A stretch of 64,000 bases of DNA from Eustoma russellianum (lineage: Eukaryota; Streptophyta; Magnoliopsida; Gentianales; Gentianaceae), in NCBI GenBank assembly GCA_036186865.1, contig AP025069.1:21047317-21111316 (forward strand), given 5' to 3'. The notes beneath the pieces were generated by a model. It made no database searches. It had not been told where the DNA came from and worked only from the letters and a program-made list of their open reading frames with translations. The number at the start of each line of letters is the position of its first letter. Position 1 is the first letter of the stretch. Below, piece after piece: positions 46,301-57,739 of the stretch. Both the position numbers and the translations under genes were made by a program.

Positions 46301-47100
46301 AATACATGGGCATATACATGTACATACATACACATACATCCCTCAACCTAAAATCTATTTCTTTGCTTAGAATCCAATTCTTAGCTGACAAATCTATTTC
46401 TTAACTTAGCCTAAAAACTACGGCCCAAATTTCTTTCTTTCTTTCTTATTTTTCCTTCTCTTTTCCTTCAGCGGCCCACGGCTCAGGCCCGTGTTTAGCC
46501 ACAGCCCTGTCTATGGCCCTGCCGCCCTATTCATTCCTCAGCCATCGACCCTATCTCCCTTTTCTTACTCAAGCCACTTTTCTTCCAACCCACTACCCAA
46601 CTCATCTCTTCTCACGAAATATCACCCTCGGTCCACCTTACTGCACCCACCAGCACCTTTCCCCTCTCCCCACTCACTTGGCCTCTCTCTCACCTTCTCT
46701 CAAAATCCTAATTTCCTACACCACCACTTGCTACCCCTTGACCTCCATTTAATACAAACACCACCCATGTTTTCACACCCTAAACACCATAGACAGCATG
46801 TACAATTTATGCCTAACACACTGCATCCGTGCACACGCCTCACATGTCGGCCACGTGTCGCCACCACGCCGATGCGTGTGGCTCACTAGCCGTCACTAGC
46901 AACGCCTTCCACCAAAATTCATCCTAAATGATTTCCAGCCCTATTCCACTCTCAAACCATAAAAAGTCTCAACTTATTCCACCATCACATTCATCCGAAA
47001 TTCAAATTCACACAATTTCATGCAATTTATGAAACACATATTCATACACATATCATAGATTACAATTTATATACATAGGAAAATCACACATCAATCTTAT
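46301..47100. repeat. Non-coding repeat, copy 1 (second copy at 57740-58380)
   Basis: Shares collinear, diverged blocks with 57740-58380: ACATGTACAT-type tracts at the start, CACTACCCAACTCATC against CACTACCCAACCCACC, AATTTATGCCTAACAC against AATTCATGCCTAATAC, and CCCTATTCCACTCTCAAA against CCTTATTCCACACTCAAA. Both copies run into a TA microsatellite followed by a minus-strand LINE 3' end. It may be part of a Gypsy LTR, but that is a guess. A TTTC run lies at 46432-46448. Confidence 0.55.
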
Positions 47101-47104
47101 GCAT

Positions 47105-47128
47105 ACACACACACACACATATACATAT

Positions 47129-47171
<43 letters not shown>
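47105..47171. repeat. TA/CA microsatellite at LINE-A 3' end
   Basis: CA run followed by ACATATAT units and an uninterrupted TA run directly abutting the LINE-A tail. Confidence 0.95.
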
Positions 47172-47175
<4 letters not shown>

Positions 47176-47650
47176 AACGGGAAAAATGATTTTATTATGC
47201 CTCACTTATGGCGGAGGAATACCAGATTACAATGATCATCAATGAAAACAAAATAATAGTATAACGAACATATAAGTTGGTGCCTCCAATCATATACGAT
47301 ATGCCGCATTAAAACCTTGCCAAGTAAAACCACCCTTGTGGATAAAACCTTGGCGAAGGAAAAAGCGTACATATTTATATGATTGGTGTAATTGCATGAA
47401 TATAAAGAATATGATCGTGTAGGGAACGTGAGTTGCATGGGTGTAACATGTTGCAGTCGCTGTTGAAGTCGCCAACGTATGCTCCTCCGATGTTGCCATT
47501 GTAATCCAGGTTCCATGCACAAACATAAAAAAGGATTAGGAGTGTGATGAAAGGTCTATATATCAACAGTTGTATCTCGTAAAGTGCAGCAAATATCTGT
47601 GGTGGAGAAGTTACCCAGGTTACCCATATCGATTGATATGGGTAACAATG

Positions 47651-50600
47651 CTATGGAGTGTGCAATATGTGGAAGAAATATGCTACAGTGTAGTAGTATG
47701 ACAGAGGCGAGCATGCGTACCCGCTGTGACCATTGCGAATGTATGGAGTACTTTCAGTTTGATAGCTTGCTCGAACTAATGGCGGTAGGGCAGCTACTGT
47801 TGTGAATATGGTGAGTTGCTGTCGAAGTTGACCATATTGTGCGAGAAAATGTGCCGGCTGATTGGCCTCCCTAGGAACATATGTTATCTCCGATGCTCTT
47901 GATATCAATAGCGATTTAAATATTAAGGCATGCTGCTGAGTAGTGTTATGGACCATTGAAAGGACTCGTTGAGCATCAACCTCAATATCAATTAATGGCC
48001 ACTGCGAGGCAAAGAAAAGGTAGCTGAAGTATGCAGCTTGAAACTCTGCAATTGCTGGTGACGATAATGGTAAGTGAAATGCTATTGCTCCTAAGAATGC
48101 ACCGTTGCTGTCACGCAAAATTGCTCCTGCCGCTGCCATGTGTAGACCATGTGCTGCATCCGTGTTTAGCTTCAATCTACCTGGTGGAGGTTGATGCCAT
48201 TTGATTATCTTGACTCTAGAAGTGTAAAATTTTGGGATTAAACCCGTAGCAATGAGTTCACTGTCTGGTGATGCAAATTTTTTGGCGTTGTGGACTGATA
48301 CCCAATCATATATACACCGACGTATGGTTTCAATTACAGTCCATTTTCTCCACTGTCCATCCCCATACATAATCGATGTATAGCATTTCCATAGTTCGCA
48401 AGCAATGTAAGAAGGTGCCACGATAAGCAAGGTGCCTTTAAGGGTCTTACCTTTAGTTGATATCCACCATTGAAGAAGATGTTGTTGTATTGTTCTTGCT
48501 GTGATGAGAGGACCATCCAAATAGGAAGTATACACTTTCCAGACTTCGGCAACTTCTGAGCAGTTCAAAAGGATATGATCCAGTGTTACACGTGCTTTTA
48601 AGCAGAAAGGACATTGTGTTGGGTGAATGCAAACAAACTTTTTCAGATTCTCAGGTAGCAGAATGGCTTTGTGATATAAACGCCATAGAAACACCCGTAT
48701 ATTTTGAGGTATATGCTTACTCCAGATAAATTTGTGTGAGAGGCGTGTAGTCCGCACATGTCTTACATGATCATACGCTGCACGAATGGTGTATTGCTCA
48801 GTGGTCAAAGCTTGATCACATATTGGGTGTATTCTACATATTCGCTTCCATATTGGGGAGTCTGTGAGACGAAAGGTATATGATCTGCAGTTGGCGTATC
48901 GAGTATGAAAAAACTTGCTCCATAAAGTGTTATTTTGTTGATATTTCTACCATAGTCTACATGAGTATGCAAGCTGCATATCTTCCAATTTCCGGAGACC
49001 AAGACCTCCCTCATTTGTTGGCCCGAATAATTTATCACTGGAGACCCAAGAATACCGATTATGAGTGGATGTACTACCCCAAAAAAATTTGACCATCCAG
49101 CGAGTAATGGTGCATAGAACACTTTGAGGCAATCGACTTACTGATAGGACATGTAATGGAATAGAAACCAAAACATGCTTGATCAAGATCAAACGGGCAG
49201 CATGATTGAGAAACTTATTTTGCCACATATTCAATTTAGCTTGGATTGAAGAGAGCAGACTACCAAAATGGGAAAGTCGTTCCTTTCCTTTGTGCAACTG
49301 AACACCTAAATATTTAATTGGTAATGAGACTGCCATCATATGCAAAGTTTGCTCCATTCTGTGAATCTGTGCATGGGACAAGTATGATGCTGGAACAAAG
49401 TGACTTTTTTGGAATTTAACCGCTTGACCCGAGGCTACCTGATACTGCTCCAAAAATGTTCTAAACTTTAGTAAATTGCGTAATCCACCATTGATGAATA
49501 TTAAAAGATTGTCCGCAAAAGCCAAATGGGATATTGTGTTGGATCTACCCGCAGCAAAAGGCAAGATGTTTCCCTTGGAGGCTAAGCTGTTAAGACCCCT
49601 TGAAAATGCTTCCGAAGCCAATATGAAAAGTATAGGTGACAAGGGGTCACCTTGTTTAACCCCTCTTGAAGGCTAGAAAAATCCGGATGGGATGCCATTT
49701 ATCAACACAGAAATATATGTCCCTCTGAGATGATTAAATATCAACTTGATAAAACCACTAGAAAAACCAAACTTCGCTAGTAGTTTATCTAAGAATGTCC
49801 AACTGACTCTATCAAATGCCTTCATCATGTCCAGTTTGATTATCGCATTTGAACCTCTGACTTTTGTATCCAGCAAATGGACCATTTCGCGAGCCATAAC
49901 TATCTGATCAGCTATATCTCTTCCTTTTACAAAACCTGCTTGTTCTTCCGTTATGAGCTTTTGTAGAAGAGGTTGAATGCGTGTTGCAATAATACGCGTA
50001 GCCAGCTTAGATATGAAATTTGCCAGACTTATAGGTCTGTAGTCTGAGAATGAGCGGGGTGTGGTGACTTTGGCAGCAAGACAATTAGCGTACTTCCCAT
50101 TGCTTTTGGCACTGGAAGGCCAAGAAAGAATTCCTGCATAGCTTTATGAACGTCCAGTTTAACAATGTCCCAACATGTACGAAAAAAATAGCCATTATAC
50201 CCATTTGGACTAGGTGCGCTTTTGGGATCCATCGACCAAACAGCCTCCTTTACCTCAGCCTAAGTTGGCAAGGCTGTCAATTGTTGATTTTCTGATTCTG
50301 TCACTAGTTGCGGTATGTATTGTAGAATAGTGTCATCTTCCGTAATTTTATCTGCAGTAAATAACTGTTTGTAGTATGATTCCGCCGCATGTTGAATGCC
50401 TTGCTGTGTGTCTATAGGTGTGCCCTGCGTATCATATATTTTGGTGATGGCTTGACGAATATGTCTATCCCGTACTATGTTATGGAAGTAGGAAGTGTTA
50501 GCGTCGCCTTCTGCAATCCATTTTTGACGTGCTTTCTGAGACCAAAACAACTCTACCTTGCGTTCTGCTAATTTGTATTCTGCCTGTATAGCATGGTACT

Positions 50601-51557
50601 TTGTGCGTGTATCTGGCGTTGGTTGTGCATCAAAAGCTGCTTCACTGATTTTAAGCTCCCGTTCCAAATGTGATAGCTGATCAAAAACATTTCCAAACAC
50701 TGTGATATTCCAATTGCGCAGATCCTTTTTAAGGGATTGCAGTTTATTATATAAGCCTCGCATGCCACCCGCGGTTTGATATGAATCCCATGTTGCCTTA
50801 ACAAATATAAGAAATTCCTTGTGCTCCACCCACATATTCTGAAAACGGAAAGATTTTGGGCCATTGGATGTTGACAGTGAAGATTGTAGGAGCAGCGGAG
50901 AATGATCAGATGTTAATCATGGAAGGTGTTGAACCCTCAGACTAGCGAACAGATTGTTATATGATTCAGAACATAGCATACGATCTAACCTTCTGCGAAC
51001 TATACCCAGCCCATGACCACTTGTCCACGTATAAGCAGAGCCTGTGTATGGCAGATCAATTAAATGACAAGACGTCACACAGTCGTTAAAATCATCTAAT
51101 GAAGGCATAGAAGGGGTAGAGAGTCCATCATGTTCCGCAACTGATAGATAAGTATTGAAATCTCCACCAATTAACCAGGTTCGCTATTAGTAGTATGGTG
51201 ATGTTGTAATGAATACCATAATCTACGACAGTCAGTCACGGTGTGCATGCCATAAACTGGTGTGAACCATAGAACAATCTCTGTTCCCACAAGCTGAAAC
51301 TTGAAATGTGAACATTGTTCATCATGTATGGTACATACATGACGGAGTGAATCCTAAGACCAAAAAATCCAGATTTTGTCCCTACAAGTTACGTCTGAAT
51401 GAGAAAAATGCAGCCTGCGTTGAATTCTAGCCAAATGAGTAGGATCTTTTTTAGGCTCAATTAAAACTAACAATGGTATTTTGTGTGTTTGGACTAGCTT
51501 ACGAATGCGAACTAAGGAGTTCGCAATTCCCCTGACATTCCATATGAGACAATTCAT
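47651..51557 (-). pseudogene. LINE-A ORF2 (endonuclease, RT, zf-RVT, RNase H)
   Basis: ATG at 51557 overlaps the ORF1 stop (ATGA). The APE-type endonuclease begins MNCLIWNVRGIANSLVRIRK, with LVLIEPKKD supplying the usual Glu; RRRLDRMLCSE lies near 50990. The connecting region KWIAEGDANTSYFHNIVRDR is near 50520. RT has PNGYNGYFFRTCWD near 50180, IIKLDMMKAFDRVSW near 49840, GVKQGDPLSPILFI near 49650, and SHLAFADNLLIF near 49530. The catalytic FADD is thus FADN. zf-RVT has FIWSKHIPQNIRVFLWRLYH, and CPFCLKARVTLDHILLNC near 48600. RNase H at 48200-47800 has LKLNTDAAHG, AEFQAA, IEVDAQRV and VPREANQPAHFLA. Frameshifts lie between about 51354 and 51108 and between 50029 and 49897. Stops occur near 50915, 50258, 49671 and 48945. 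Confidence 0.9.
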
Positions 51558-52972
51558 TGAGTGGAGGAGGAGGTTAAGTTTGAAGATCTTGTCTGACGCT
51601 CTGATGGCTGGTTGTAGGTACCTAGCATCTCTTGTTTTGTTCGGCGTCTTCGGGAGATGGGTATAGGGTCTGCCATCTCATTTAGTAGTTGGTCCGTGGT
51701 ATGAGGAAAAGAACTGCTCTGAGCCGCTAAAACAGTGTTAGTTTCATCCACCAGATGACTTTGGCTAATCTGTGGGCAGGGATTTTCATGTGAAGGGTTG
51801 TGTGGATGTAATATAACAGGTTGTCGAGTGGTTTCATCAAGTTGCTCAGTATGCTGAATGTAAATTTCTGAATCAGATTATGTGGCGTGTAGCATATCAT
51901 CCCCTTCATCTGGTACGTGAGCTAATGATGCATCTATCTTGGACAAGTCTTGGCGGTCAGATATTTGAGTTATGAGAGTTGGGGCCGCATTTGAGGGGGG
52001 AGGCTCATCTGCAATTGCTTCGGAATCATATTGTAATGTATGATTATCTTGTGGTATCGGGAAAACCTCGTCATTTGTTGGCAAATCCTCATGTTCCTCA
52101 ACAGGCTGATCATCTTCAGTGTCTTCATCAATCACTTGAGCATTGGCTGGCTTTAGCTTTTTTGGAGTCCACCTTTTAGACTGTTTTGGTACTCGCGTTT
52201 TGTTATGCTCTGCATGGATTTCTGGATCTTGTTGATTATCATTGGTTGGACTGCAGTCCTTTGCTTCATGTCCGAGGATGCGGCAGGTAGTGCAGAAAAG
52301 TGGTACATTTTCATATTCCATTGTTGGGTAGATTACATTATCTCCTCCTTGAATATGCAATCGGGATGGCAACGGTTTGGAAATATCAACTTCAATACAC
52401 AATCGTACAACCGATGGTCGTAAGCCATTAGACGTTGCGGAATCCATTTTTAAGGGCAATCCAATCATATGAGCTATGTCCCATAAAGCAGATTTATTTT
52501 GCAAATACAATGGCATCCCCCGAATGGATACCCAGAGAGGGACTATCGGCTTGTCAATCTTGGGGTCAAAATCCGGTGTCCATTTCGTCACCCTCATTGT
52601 ATATCCATTAACCGTCCATGAACGACGTAAAAAACACCTCTGATAATCCTCTTGATGATGAAAAGTTAATATAATATGCTGATCATCTATCAAACCTAAT
52701 TTAGGGGTCTATTTATACCCGATTCTTTCCATGCAAGATGATAATTGTTTCATATTGGGTCGACCATGCCAGAAAGATCCCACGAGAGTATATTTGAACG
52801 GAATAGAGTAGCGATCAACTTCCTCATTGGTGAATGTGATAGAAGGCATACCTTTGTAGCGTGATATGGGTCGGATTTTTGCGGCGGACTCCATATGAGT
52901 AGGGGCAAGTGCTTCTGCAAAAGTTTTCTTCTGCAATGGCGCTTCCACCATTGGTGGATCAATGCTAGCCAT
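51554..52972 (-). pseudogene. LINE-A ORF1 (DUF4283 and CCHC zinc knuckle)
   Basis: 473 codons in a single frame from ATG 52972 (MASIDPPMVEAPLQKKTFAE) to TGA 51556-51554, interrupted by only two stops (TAG at 52708-52706, TAA at 51877-51875). DUF4283 covers about residues 35-190, with YKGMPSITFTNEEVDRY, FKYTLVGSFWHGRPN, RRSWTVNGYTMRVTKWTPDF and VPLWVSIRGMPLYLQ. The knuckle CTTCRILGHEAKDC (C-x2-C-x4-H-x4-C) is complete near 52285. The C-terminal third is acidic (DEDTEDDQPVEEHEDLPTND), followed by a basic RRRRTKQE tail. Family role: RNA chaperone for the LINE transcript. Two point changes would account for its loss of function. Confidence 0.88.
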
Positions 52973-53132
52973 TGGAATTTTGCAATAAAAAACGCCGTAA
53001 GAGATGAGGCAATGTATTACGGTATTGGATCAGAGAACAAAGAAGGATCAACGTTGTAACAATGTAAAAGGTGCGATCTTTCGCCATAGCTAAGCGCCGG
53101 AGGTCTGCAGAGCCGCCGCCATCTTCGTATCT

Positions 53133-53136
53133 ATAC

Positions 53137-53185
<49 letters not shown>

Positions 53186-53200
53186 CATATATATATATAA
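53133..53200. repeat. TA microsatellite between LINE-A and the S26 retrocopy
   Basis: ACATATATAT units. Accounts for a spurious Tyr-Ile repeat in the upstream extension of the S26 reading frame. Confidence 0.95.
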
Positions 53201-53212
53201 TTCGGCCGCTGG
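53197..53212 (+). repeat. Target-site duplication, left copy
   Basis: ATAATTCGGCCGCTGG, matched by ATAATTTGGCCGCTGG at 53911-53926 (one C/T difference at a CpG). Confidence 0.85.
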
Positions 53213-53910
53213 AGAAGGAATCGAGCAGTCCTGTCGCGCCAACAGAGGTCCGTCTCTTCCCGCATTCCGCCAGCGTCATGACTTTCAAGAGGAGAAATGG
53301 AGGTCGTAACAAGCATGGGCGTGGCCATACCAAGTTCATCCGCTGCTCTAACTGTGGAAAATGCTGCTCTAAGGACAAAACCATCAAGAGGTTTCTTGTG
53401 AGGAACATTGTTGAGCAAGCTGCAGTTAGGGATGTCCATGAAGCTTGTGCTTTTGAATCCTACGTACTTCCCAAGCTGTACGTGAAGATGCAGTACTACG
53501 TCTCATGTGCTATTCACTCTAAGGTTGTCAGGGTCAGGTCCCGTGAAGATAGGAGAAACCATGGACCCCCACAACGTTTCAGACGGCCAAGGGATGATTT
53601 GCCAAAGCCAGGTCAAGCTCCACGTGTTGGCGGTGCTCCCCCTGCTGGACGAACTTGAACTTCTTTTTTCCTCTCATTGGGAATTAAATATTCAGAAGTA
53701 TATGATGAGGTGTGTCATGCCCCACTTCATCCGTGGGCTTTGATTGTTCTGGGACCATTATCCATTTCATCTCTTTTCAATGTTTTAAAAGGAGTTGTTC
53801 AGTTTGGTGGCACAGTTTTATATCAGTGTGTTTAATTGTAATGGATTGATGTCTTTAGCTAATAATTTTGTACGTGAATGACAGCTATAAAAAAAGCTTT
53901 GGGAAAAAAA
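53213..53910 (+). mobile_element. Retroposed mRNA copy of ribosomal protein S26
   Basis: 698 bp lying exactly between two 16-bp direct repeats and containing a 5' UTR (53213-53277), an uninterrupted coding sequence, a 3' UTR (53659-53900) and a terminal A run (53904-53911). These are the hallmarks of LINE-mediated retroposition of a spliced mRNA. LINEs of the kind flanking it supply such machinery. Confidence 0.85.
53278..53658 (+). CDS. RPS26: 40S ribosomal protein S26 (eS26), intronless retrocopy
   Basis: 126 residues, close to the roughly 130 of plant eS26. ATG at 53278 (MTFKRRNGGRNKHGRGHTKF) is chosen because it matches the conserved eS26 start; longer upstream readings run through a microsatellite. 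Conserved features are the zinc-binding cysteines in IRCSNCGKCCSKDK (about residues 22-35) and YVSCAIHS, the IKRFLVRNIVEQAAVRDVHE helix, VVRVRSREDRR, and a Pro/Arg-rich tail ending PGQAPRVGGAPPAGRT. eS26 sits at the mRNA exit channel of the small ribosomal subunit. No stop or frameshift is present, so it could encode protein if transcribed. As a retrocopy it lacks an obvious promoter; the nearest upstream feature is the LINE-A 5' UTR in head-to-head orientation. It could be an unexpressed processed pseudogene that is still young. An origin from a paralogue elsewhere is inferred. Confidence 0.88.
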   Translation: MTFKRRNGGRNKHGRGHTKFIRCSNCGKCCSKDKTIKRFLVRNIVEQAAVRDVHEACAFESYVLPKLYVKMQYYVSCAIHSKVVRVRSREDRRNHGPPQRFRRPRDDLPKPGQAPRVGGAPPAGRT

Positions 53911-53926
53911 ATAATTTGGCCGCTGG
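53911..53926 (+). repeat. Target-site duplication, right copy
   Basis: ATAATTTGGCCGCTGG directly after the poly(A) run of the S26 retrocopy. Confidence 0.85.
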
Positions 53927-54017
53927 CTAAAAAGGTATATTTATAAAATTTTCGGCCTCAGTTCCATAAAATATGCAATTTGTGTTCATATATGCATTAC
54001 ATACATGCATACTCGGC

Positions 54018-54022
<5 letters not shown>

Positions 54023-54063
<41 letters not shown>
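54023..54063. repeat. TA microsatellite
   Basis: Uninterrupted AT dinucleotide run. Confidence 0.95.
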
Positions 54064-54068
<5 letters not shown>

Positions 54069-55154
54069 CATCTATCTATGTGATCAATTTTACACATGCA
54101 TGATACTAACATTTATAGGAAAATATAATTATGTGGTTCGTAAATTTATAACGAATATAGAAAGGTACTTACTACTACGCGTGTATACTAAAAATATTGA
54201 TCAGTTAGGGTTTGTTGGAGAAAAATCTCCCTCTTCTTCCTTCTAGAGGTGGTCGAACAAATGTCTCAATGAGTTGGGGAGGGGGTTGTGGCTGCCATTT
54301 GTTTATAATATGTAGGTTTAGGTCTTGTGTGTATTATATATATAGGTAAATAGTTTCATAAGGGATATATGAAATATATTTAGGGTTAATCACTTAAAGT
54401 TTAATTCTGTCTCATATTTCATATCTTACAAAATATATTTAGGATAACTATTAACTACATATAATTTTTTTTCTTTTCCTTTATTCTCTTTCTTTTAAAG
54501 ATTCTCGGGTCATAACATATTATCTTTTCAATTCCACACGGTTTCAACTATAGTCTTAGGAATAATCCGAATGATGTACACACAGATACCTGTGGCAAAA
54601 CATTATGGCATTTGTAAATACTACCTCTTTAAGTCCATTAAAAAAGCATTAATGTTTGTTGCTTTAGGCTTGCTTCACACTTGGAAGAATCAGGGCCCAT
54701 TCTTTTGCACATATTGTTGGGGCCCACAAAAGTCGCGCACGTGGCTTTCTTTATTTTTCGTATTTAGAAGTAGGATTTTTTCCCGACTAAACCAGTTCTG
54801 ATTCGAAGTTATCACAACATGAGTTTTATGTATGAAGATAATCTAATATTGATAGTTGATTTTGAAGTCAACCGTAGAATGTTGCAACAGCATTGCTTTT
54901 TGAGCCATGGCTTTCGTGTTTGTGAAAAAAGTTCTTTTATTGGTAGTGTTATCTCATGGCTAAAATAAAAGATACATAGTTTTTTTTTTCTTTTTGGTCG
55001 CAAAAGATACATAGATTCACAATGAAGTCTTAACTTGTGTGCCAGTGACAAGCGTAAATGTTTGTTTGAAGGTTCTACGGTGTACGTTCTAACCTATGTA
55101 CTTCGCTTATCTTTATGGACATATCTTTACCCGTTTTATATCCACTTTTAATAT
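54064..55154. other. AT-rich intergenic DNA
   Basis: Only short frames without recognisable domains. Nothing assignable was seen. Confidence 0.6.
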
Positions 55155-55660
55155 TGTAGCGTTCCGTCTTGAGTCCTAATACTCGGAACGACTCATCTTT
55201 CATATTTTACTAAGAAAAATACAAGGCATCAATAAAATCTCTTACATGTAAGCAAAGTGACGTAAACTAATATCAGCAGAAGACATAAAATAAAAACCTC
55301 GAAATACTCATTAATAATAAATGTACAAAGTCTATGCCAAACAAAAACAACATAATGGTCATCACGTAGATAAAAATACACTAAGTCTCCCAAAAATACA
55401 TAAAAATCGAAATCCATAAATCATCTCAACAAATCATAGGAACCTCCTCGAAATATCCCCAAGCAATCGGAATCCCCAATCAGAGTCCTCCTCAGCGTAC
55501 TAGGTCAAAGTCCTGTCTATCTACAAAAAACATGGAGTATAGTATGAGCGACGCTTCGCCCTGCAAGTAACCTCAATATATTTATCATGGGATCATCTAT
55601 GGGGAAGCAAGAGTTATAAAATATGTGACAGTATATAAAGTATCATTTTTTGTTAACAAA
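55155..55660 (-). repeat. Ty3/Gypsy LTR fragment
   Basis: On the minus strand it ends GTCGTTCCGAGTATTAGG then ACGGAACGCTACA and contains TTGCAGGGCGAAGCGTCGC, both common in the R/U5 part of plant Tekay/Del-type LTRs. The inner limit is uncertain, and no coding region of such an element is in the window. Confidence 0.45.
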
Positions 55661-55739
55661 TAAAATTACTAAATTACCCATAACATCCAAACGACAAAGT
55701 CAACAAGTACAGTAATCAAAGTCAAACAAGTCATAATCT

Positions 55740-57180
55740 GATGAAGATCAAGGGTCCAATGAGGATCAAGGGTCCCATCAAGAGGTCAAGGGCCCTATGA
55801 CAAGAAGGAGGGCAAGAGAACTTTGTCATCAAGTTGGAACCTTCTTGTATAAGCATGTTCAAGATGAACCTAAGGTTCCATGGGTTCACTTCATTGAAGC
55901 CACCCTTTGAACGTTTTATGCGTGTGCGTGTGTGCTTTTGAATTTTATCTTGCCTCTTGTGATCTTGGTTTTATGTGTTTTCTTTGTAGGTAAATTAGGT
56001 ACATGGAAGATCCAAAATGAAATGGAGGCCCAAAAGGAGCAAGGTAGGCGTGTTTTGCAAAAAGAAAGACAAAAGGAATGTTGTCTTGATGAGAATGTTG
56101 GTCTCTACAAAGACAAATTCAAATGTGTCCAAGATGGAATTTCCTTTTCAAAATTGAACTCAAAATCATATCCAAGCAACAACAAGAGGCCGGCCACTTA
56201 AGGTGCAAGATGGATGATCAAATTGAATTTAAATTCAAAGTTAAACTTGAACTTAAATTCAACCATGATTTGAATTCAAGTTTCAACCAATTGGAGCCTT
56301 AAATTTCAAGAAGATTTCAGCCTATATCTCCAGCCAAAAACATGCCATCTTGGAGGATAAAAGAAGGATAGATTCCGATTCAAATTGAATACAAGTTTGA
56401 ATTTAAATTGAAACTCAATTTTGAATTCAAACTTCAACCATCTTTTGAATTCAACCCCAACCATATTATCATCATCAAATCAGGTTTCAAGACACCTCTT
56501 GGATACCTTGAACACGACTGGAAGGAGTGTGGAAGGGGATTCAACAACCAAATTCAAAGTGCACTCAAATTCAAACTTAACTTGAATTCAAATTTCACCA
56601 AAATTTTGAATACAAGTTCAAGCACCTCCTACTTATGAAATCAGCTCCTCCAAGACATTATTTGGACATCAAACACAGCTGGATACATTGGAGATAACAT
56701 CTTACAAGCATTTCAAATTTTAGCTAGAATTTGTTTTAGTTTTGAATTCAAACAATTTTCAATTTTCAAACAATTGTTAGCTAGCTTATTTGAATTAATT
56801 TATGGTCATTTTAAAGGCTGATAGGACGAGCATTGTAGCCTATAAATAGAGCCTTTGACCGATTGGAAAGATCAACTTTTGATGAAATAAAATTCTTGAT
56901 ATTTTCTTCACTTATTGTGATACTTTGTTTTCTTGGTTTTGCATTAAAAACCTAAGTTAAGATCCTTCAAAGTTGAGCATTTTGGAGGTGATTGCCATTG
57001 CTTAAAGGTGCCGTCCAGGAGGGCCATATTGGTTTGCCTGATCAACGACCATCTTAAAGTGTTGGTCTTGCTCATTTGATCCACACGTTTTTATCACTAA
57101 GAAAACAAGGGGAAGTCTTCTTCCTTGTGCCTAATCCTTTGTGAAGGACGTTTGGAAGGTGGAATTGTTAGAACCCACGT
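55740..57180 (+). repeat. LTR-like segment with AATTCAAA-rich U3 and TATA box
   Basis: 56220-56780 holds many irregular TTGAATTCAAA/TTTAAATTC repeats. Downstream, TATAAATAGA at 56841-56850 is followed by U/G-rich sequence and an AGGTGCCG...GGAAGTCTTCTTCC stretch, an architecture like plant Gypsy LTRs (U3 - TATA - R/U5). Ends and a partner copy were not found, so it may be a solo LTR or other repeat. Confidence 0.35.
56841..56850 (+). promoter_or_regulatory. Possible LTR TATA box
   Basis: TATAAATAGA in GC-poor DNA, in a position consistent with a retrotransposon promoter. Motif only. Confidence 0.35.
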
Positions 57181-57739
57181 CTTGCACGCATCATAATCCA
57201 AGCAGGAATTAATCCAAGTCAAAATCATGATGCAATTTCCAAAATCGATTCAATGCCAAGTCAAGATCAAAGTTCATTTCCAAATCCGGTTAAACCAGTC
57301 GAAAGCTAAATAACCAAATTCGAGTCCAACTTGGTACCAAAACCAAAGTCCAATTCCAAATCCACTGCAATGACTATAGCACTTTCCCTACAAGTGACTT
57401 GCACTGTAAGACTTAGTAATTGATCCTCCAATACTCAATATGCCCAGGCACTCTATGTCAAAATAGCCAACATGGTTAGACACACTAACAGCGGCCAATA
57501 TGTCTGAATGTTTTATATCAAAATAGACAATACGCTCAGACGCTCCATTTGTTTGGAATCAATCCGCATTAATGATATATTTCACTTTGCAAGGATGAAT
57601 TTCAAAATATGAATGCAATTTCCAAAACAATTTTCAAAGTCCAAATATTTTCCAATATTCATTATTTTCCAAAATCCCAAATATCAAATGCACCATAATG
57701 CAAGTATACCAAATAACCAAAAATGTCCAATGTACCAAA
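57181..57739. other. Unassigned non-coding DNA
   Basis: Rich in CCAAAT/CCAAGTC words, with no gene or element recognised. Confidence 0.5.

Larger units (their letters stand above)
47172..53132 (-). mobile_element. LINE-A: near full-length plant L1-type LINE
   Basis: Minus-strand element with 5' UTR (about 53132-52973), ORF1 (52972-51554), ORF2 (51557-47651), a 3' UTR (47650-47176) with CTTCGCCAAGGTTTTATCC, and a short A4 tail. The TA microsatellite lies on both sides (47105-47171 and 53133-53200), suggesting insertion into a microsatellite whose duplication cannot be delimited. Both ORFs carry stops, ORF2 has two frameshifts, and the RT active site is mutated. Confidence 0.88.

Noticed and set aside
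53071..53277. N-terminal extension of the S26 frame containing a Tyr-Ile repeat
   Set aside because: The repeat is the translation of a TA microsatellite and the extension crosses the target duplication. Conserved eS26 starts at 53278.
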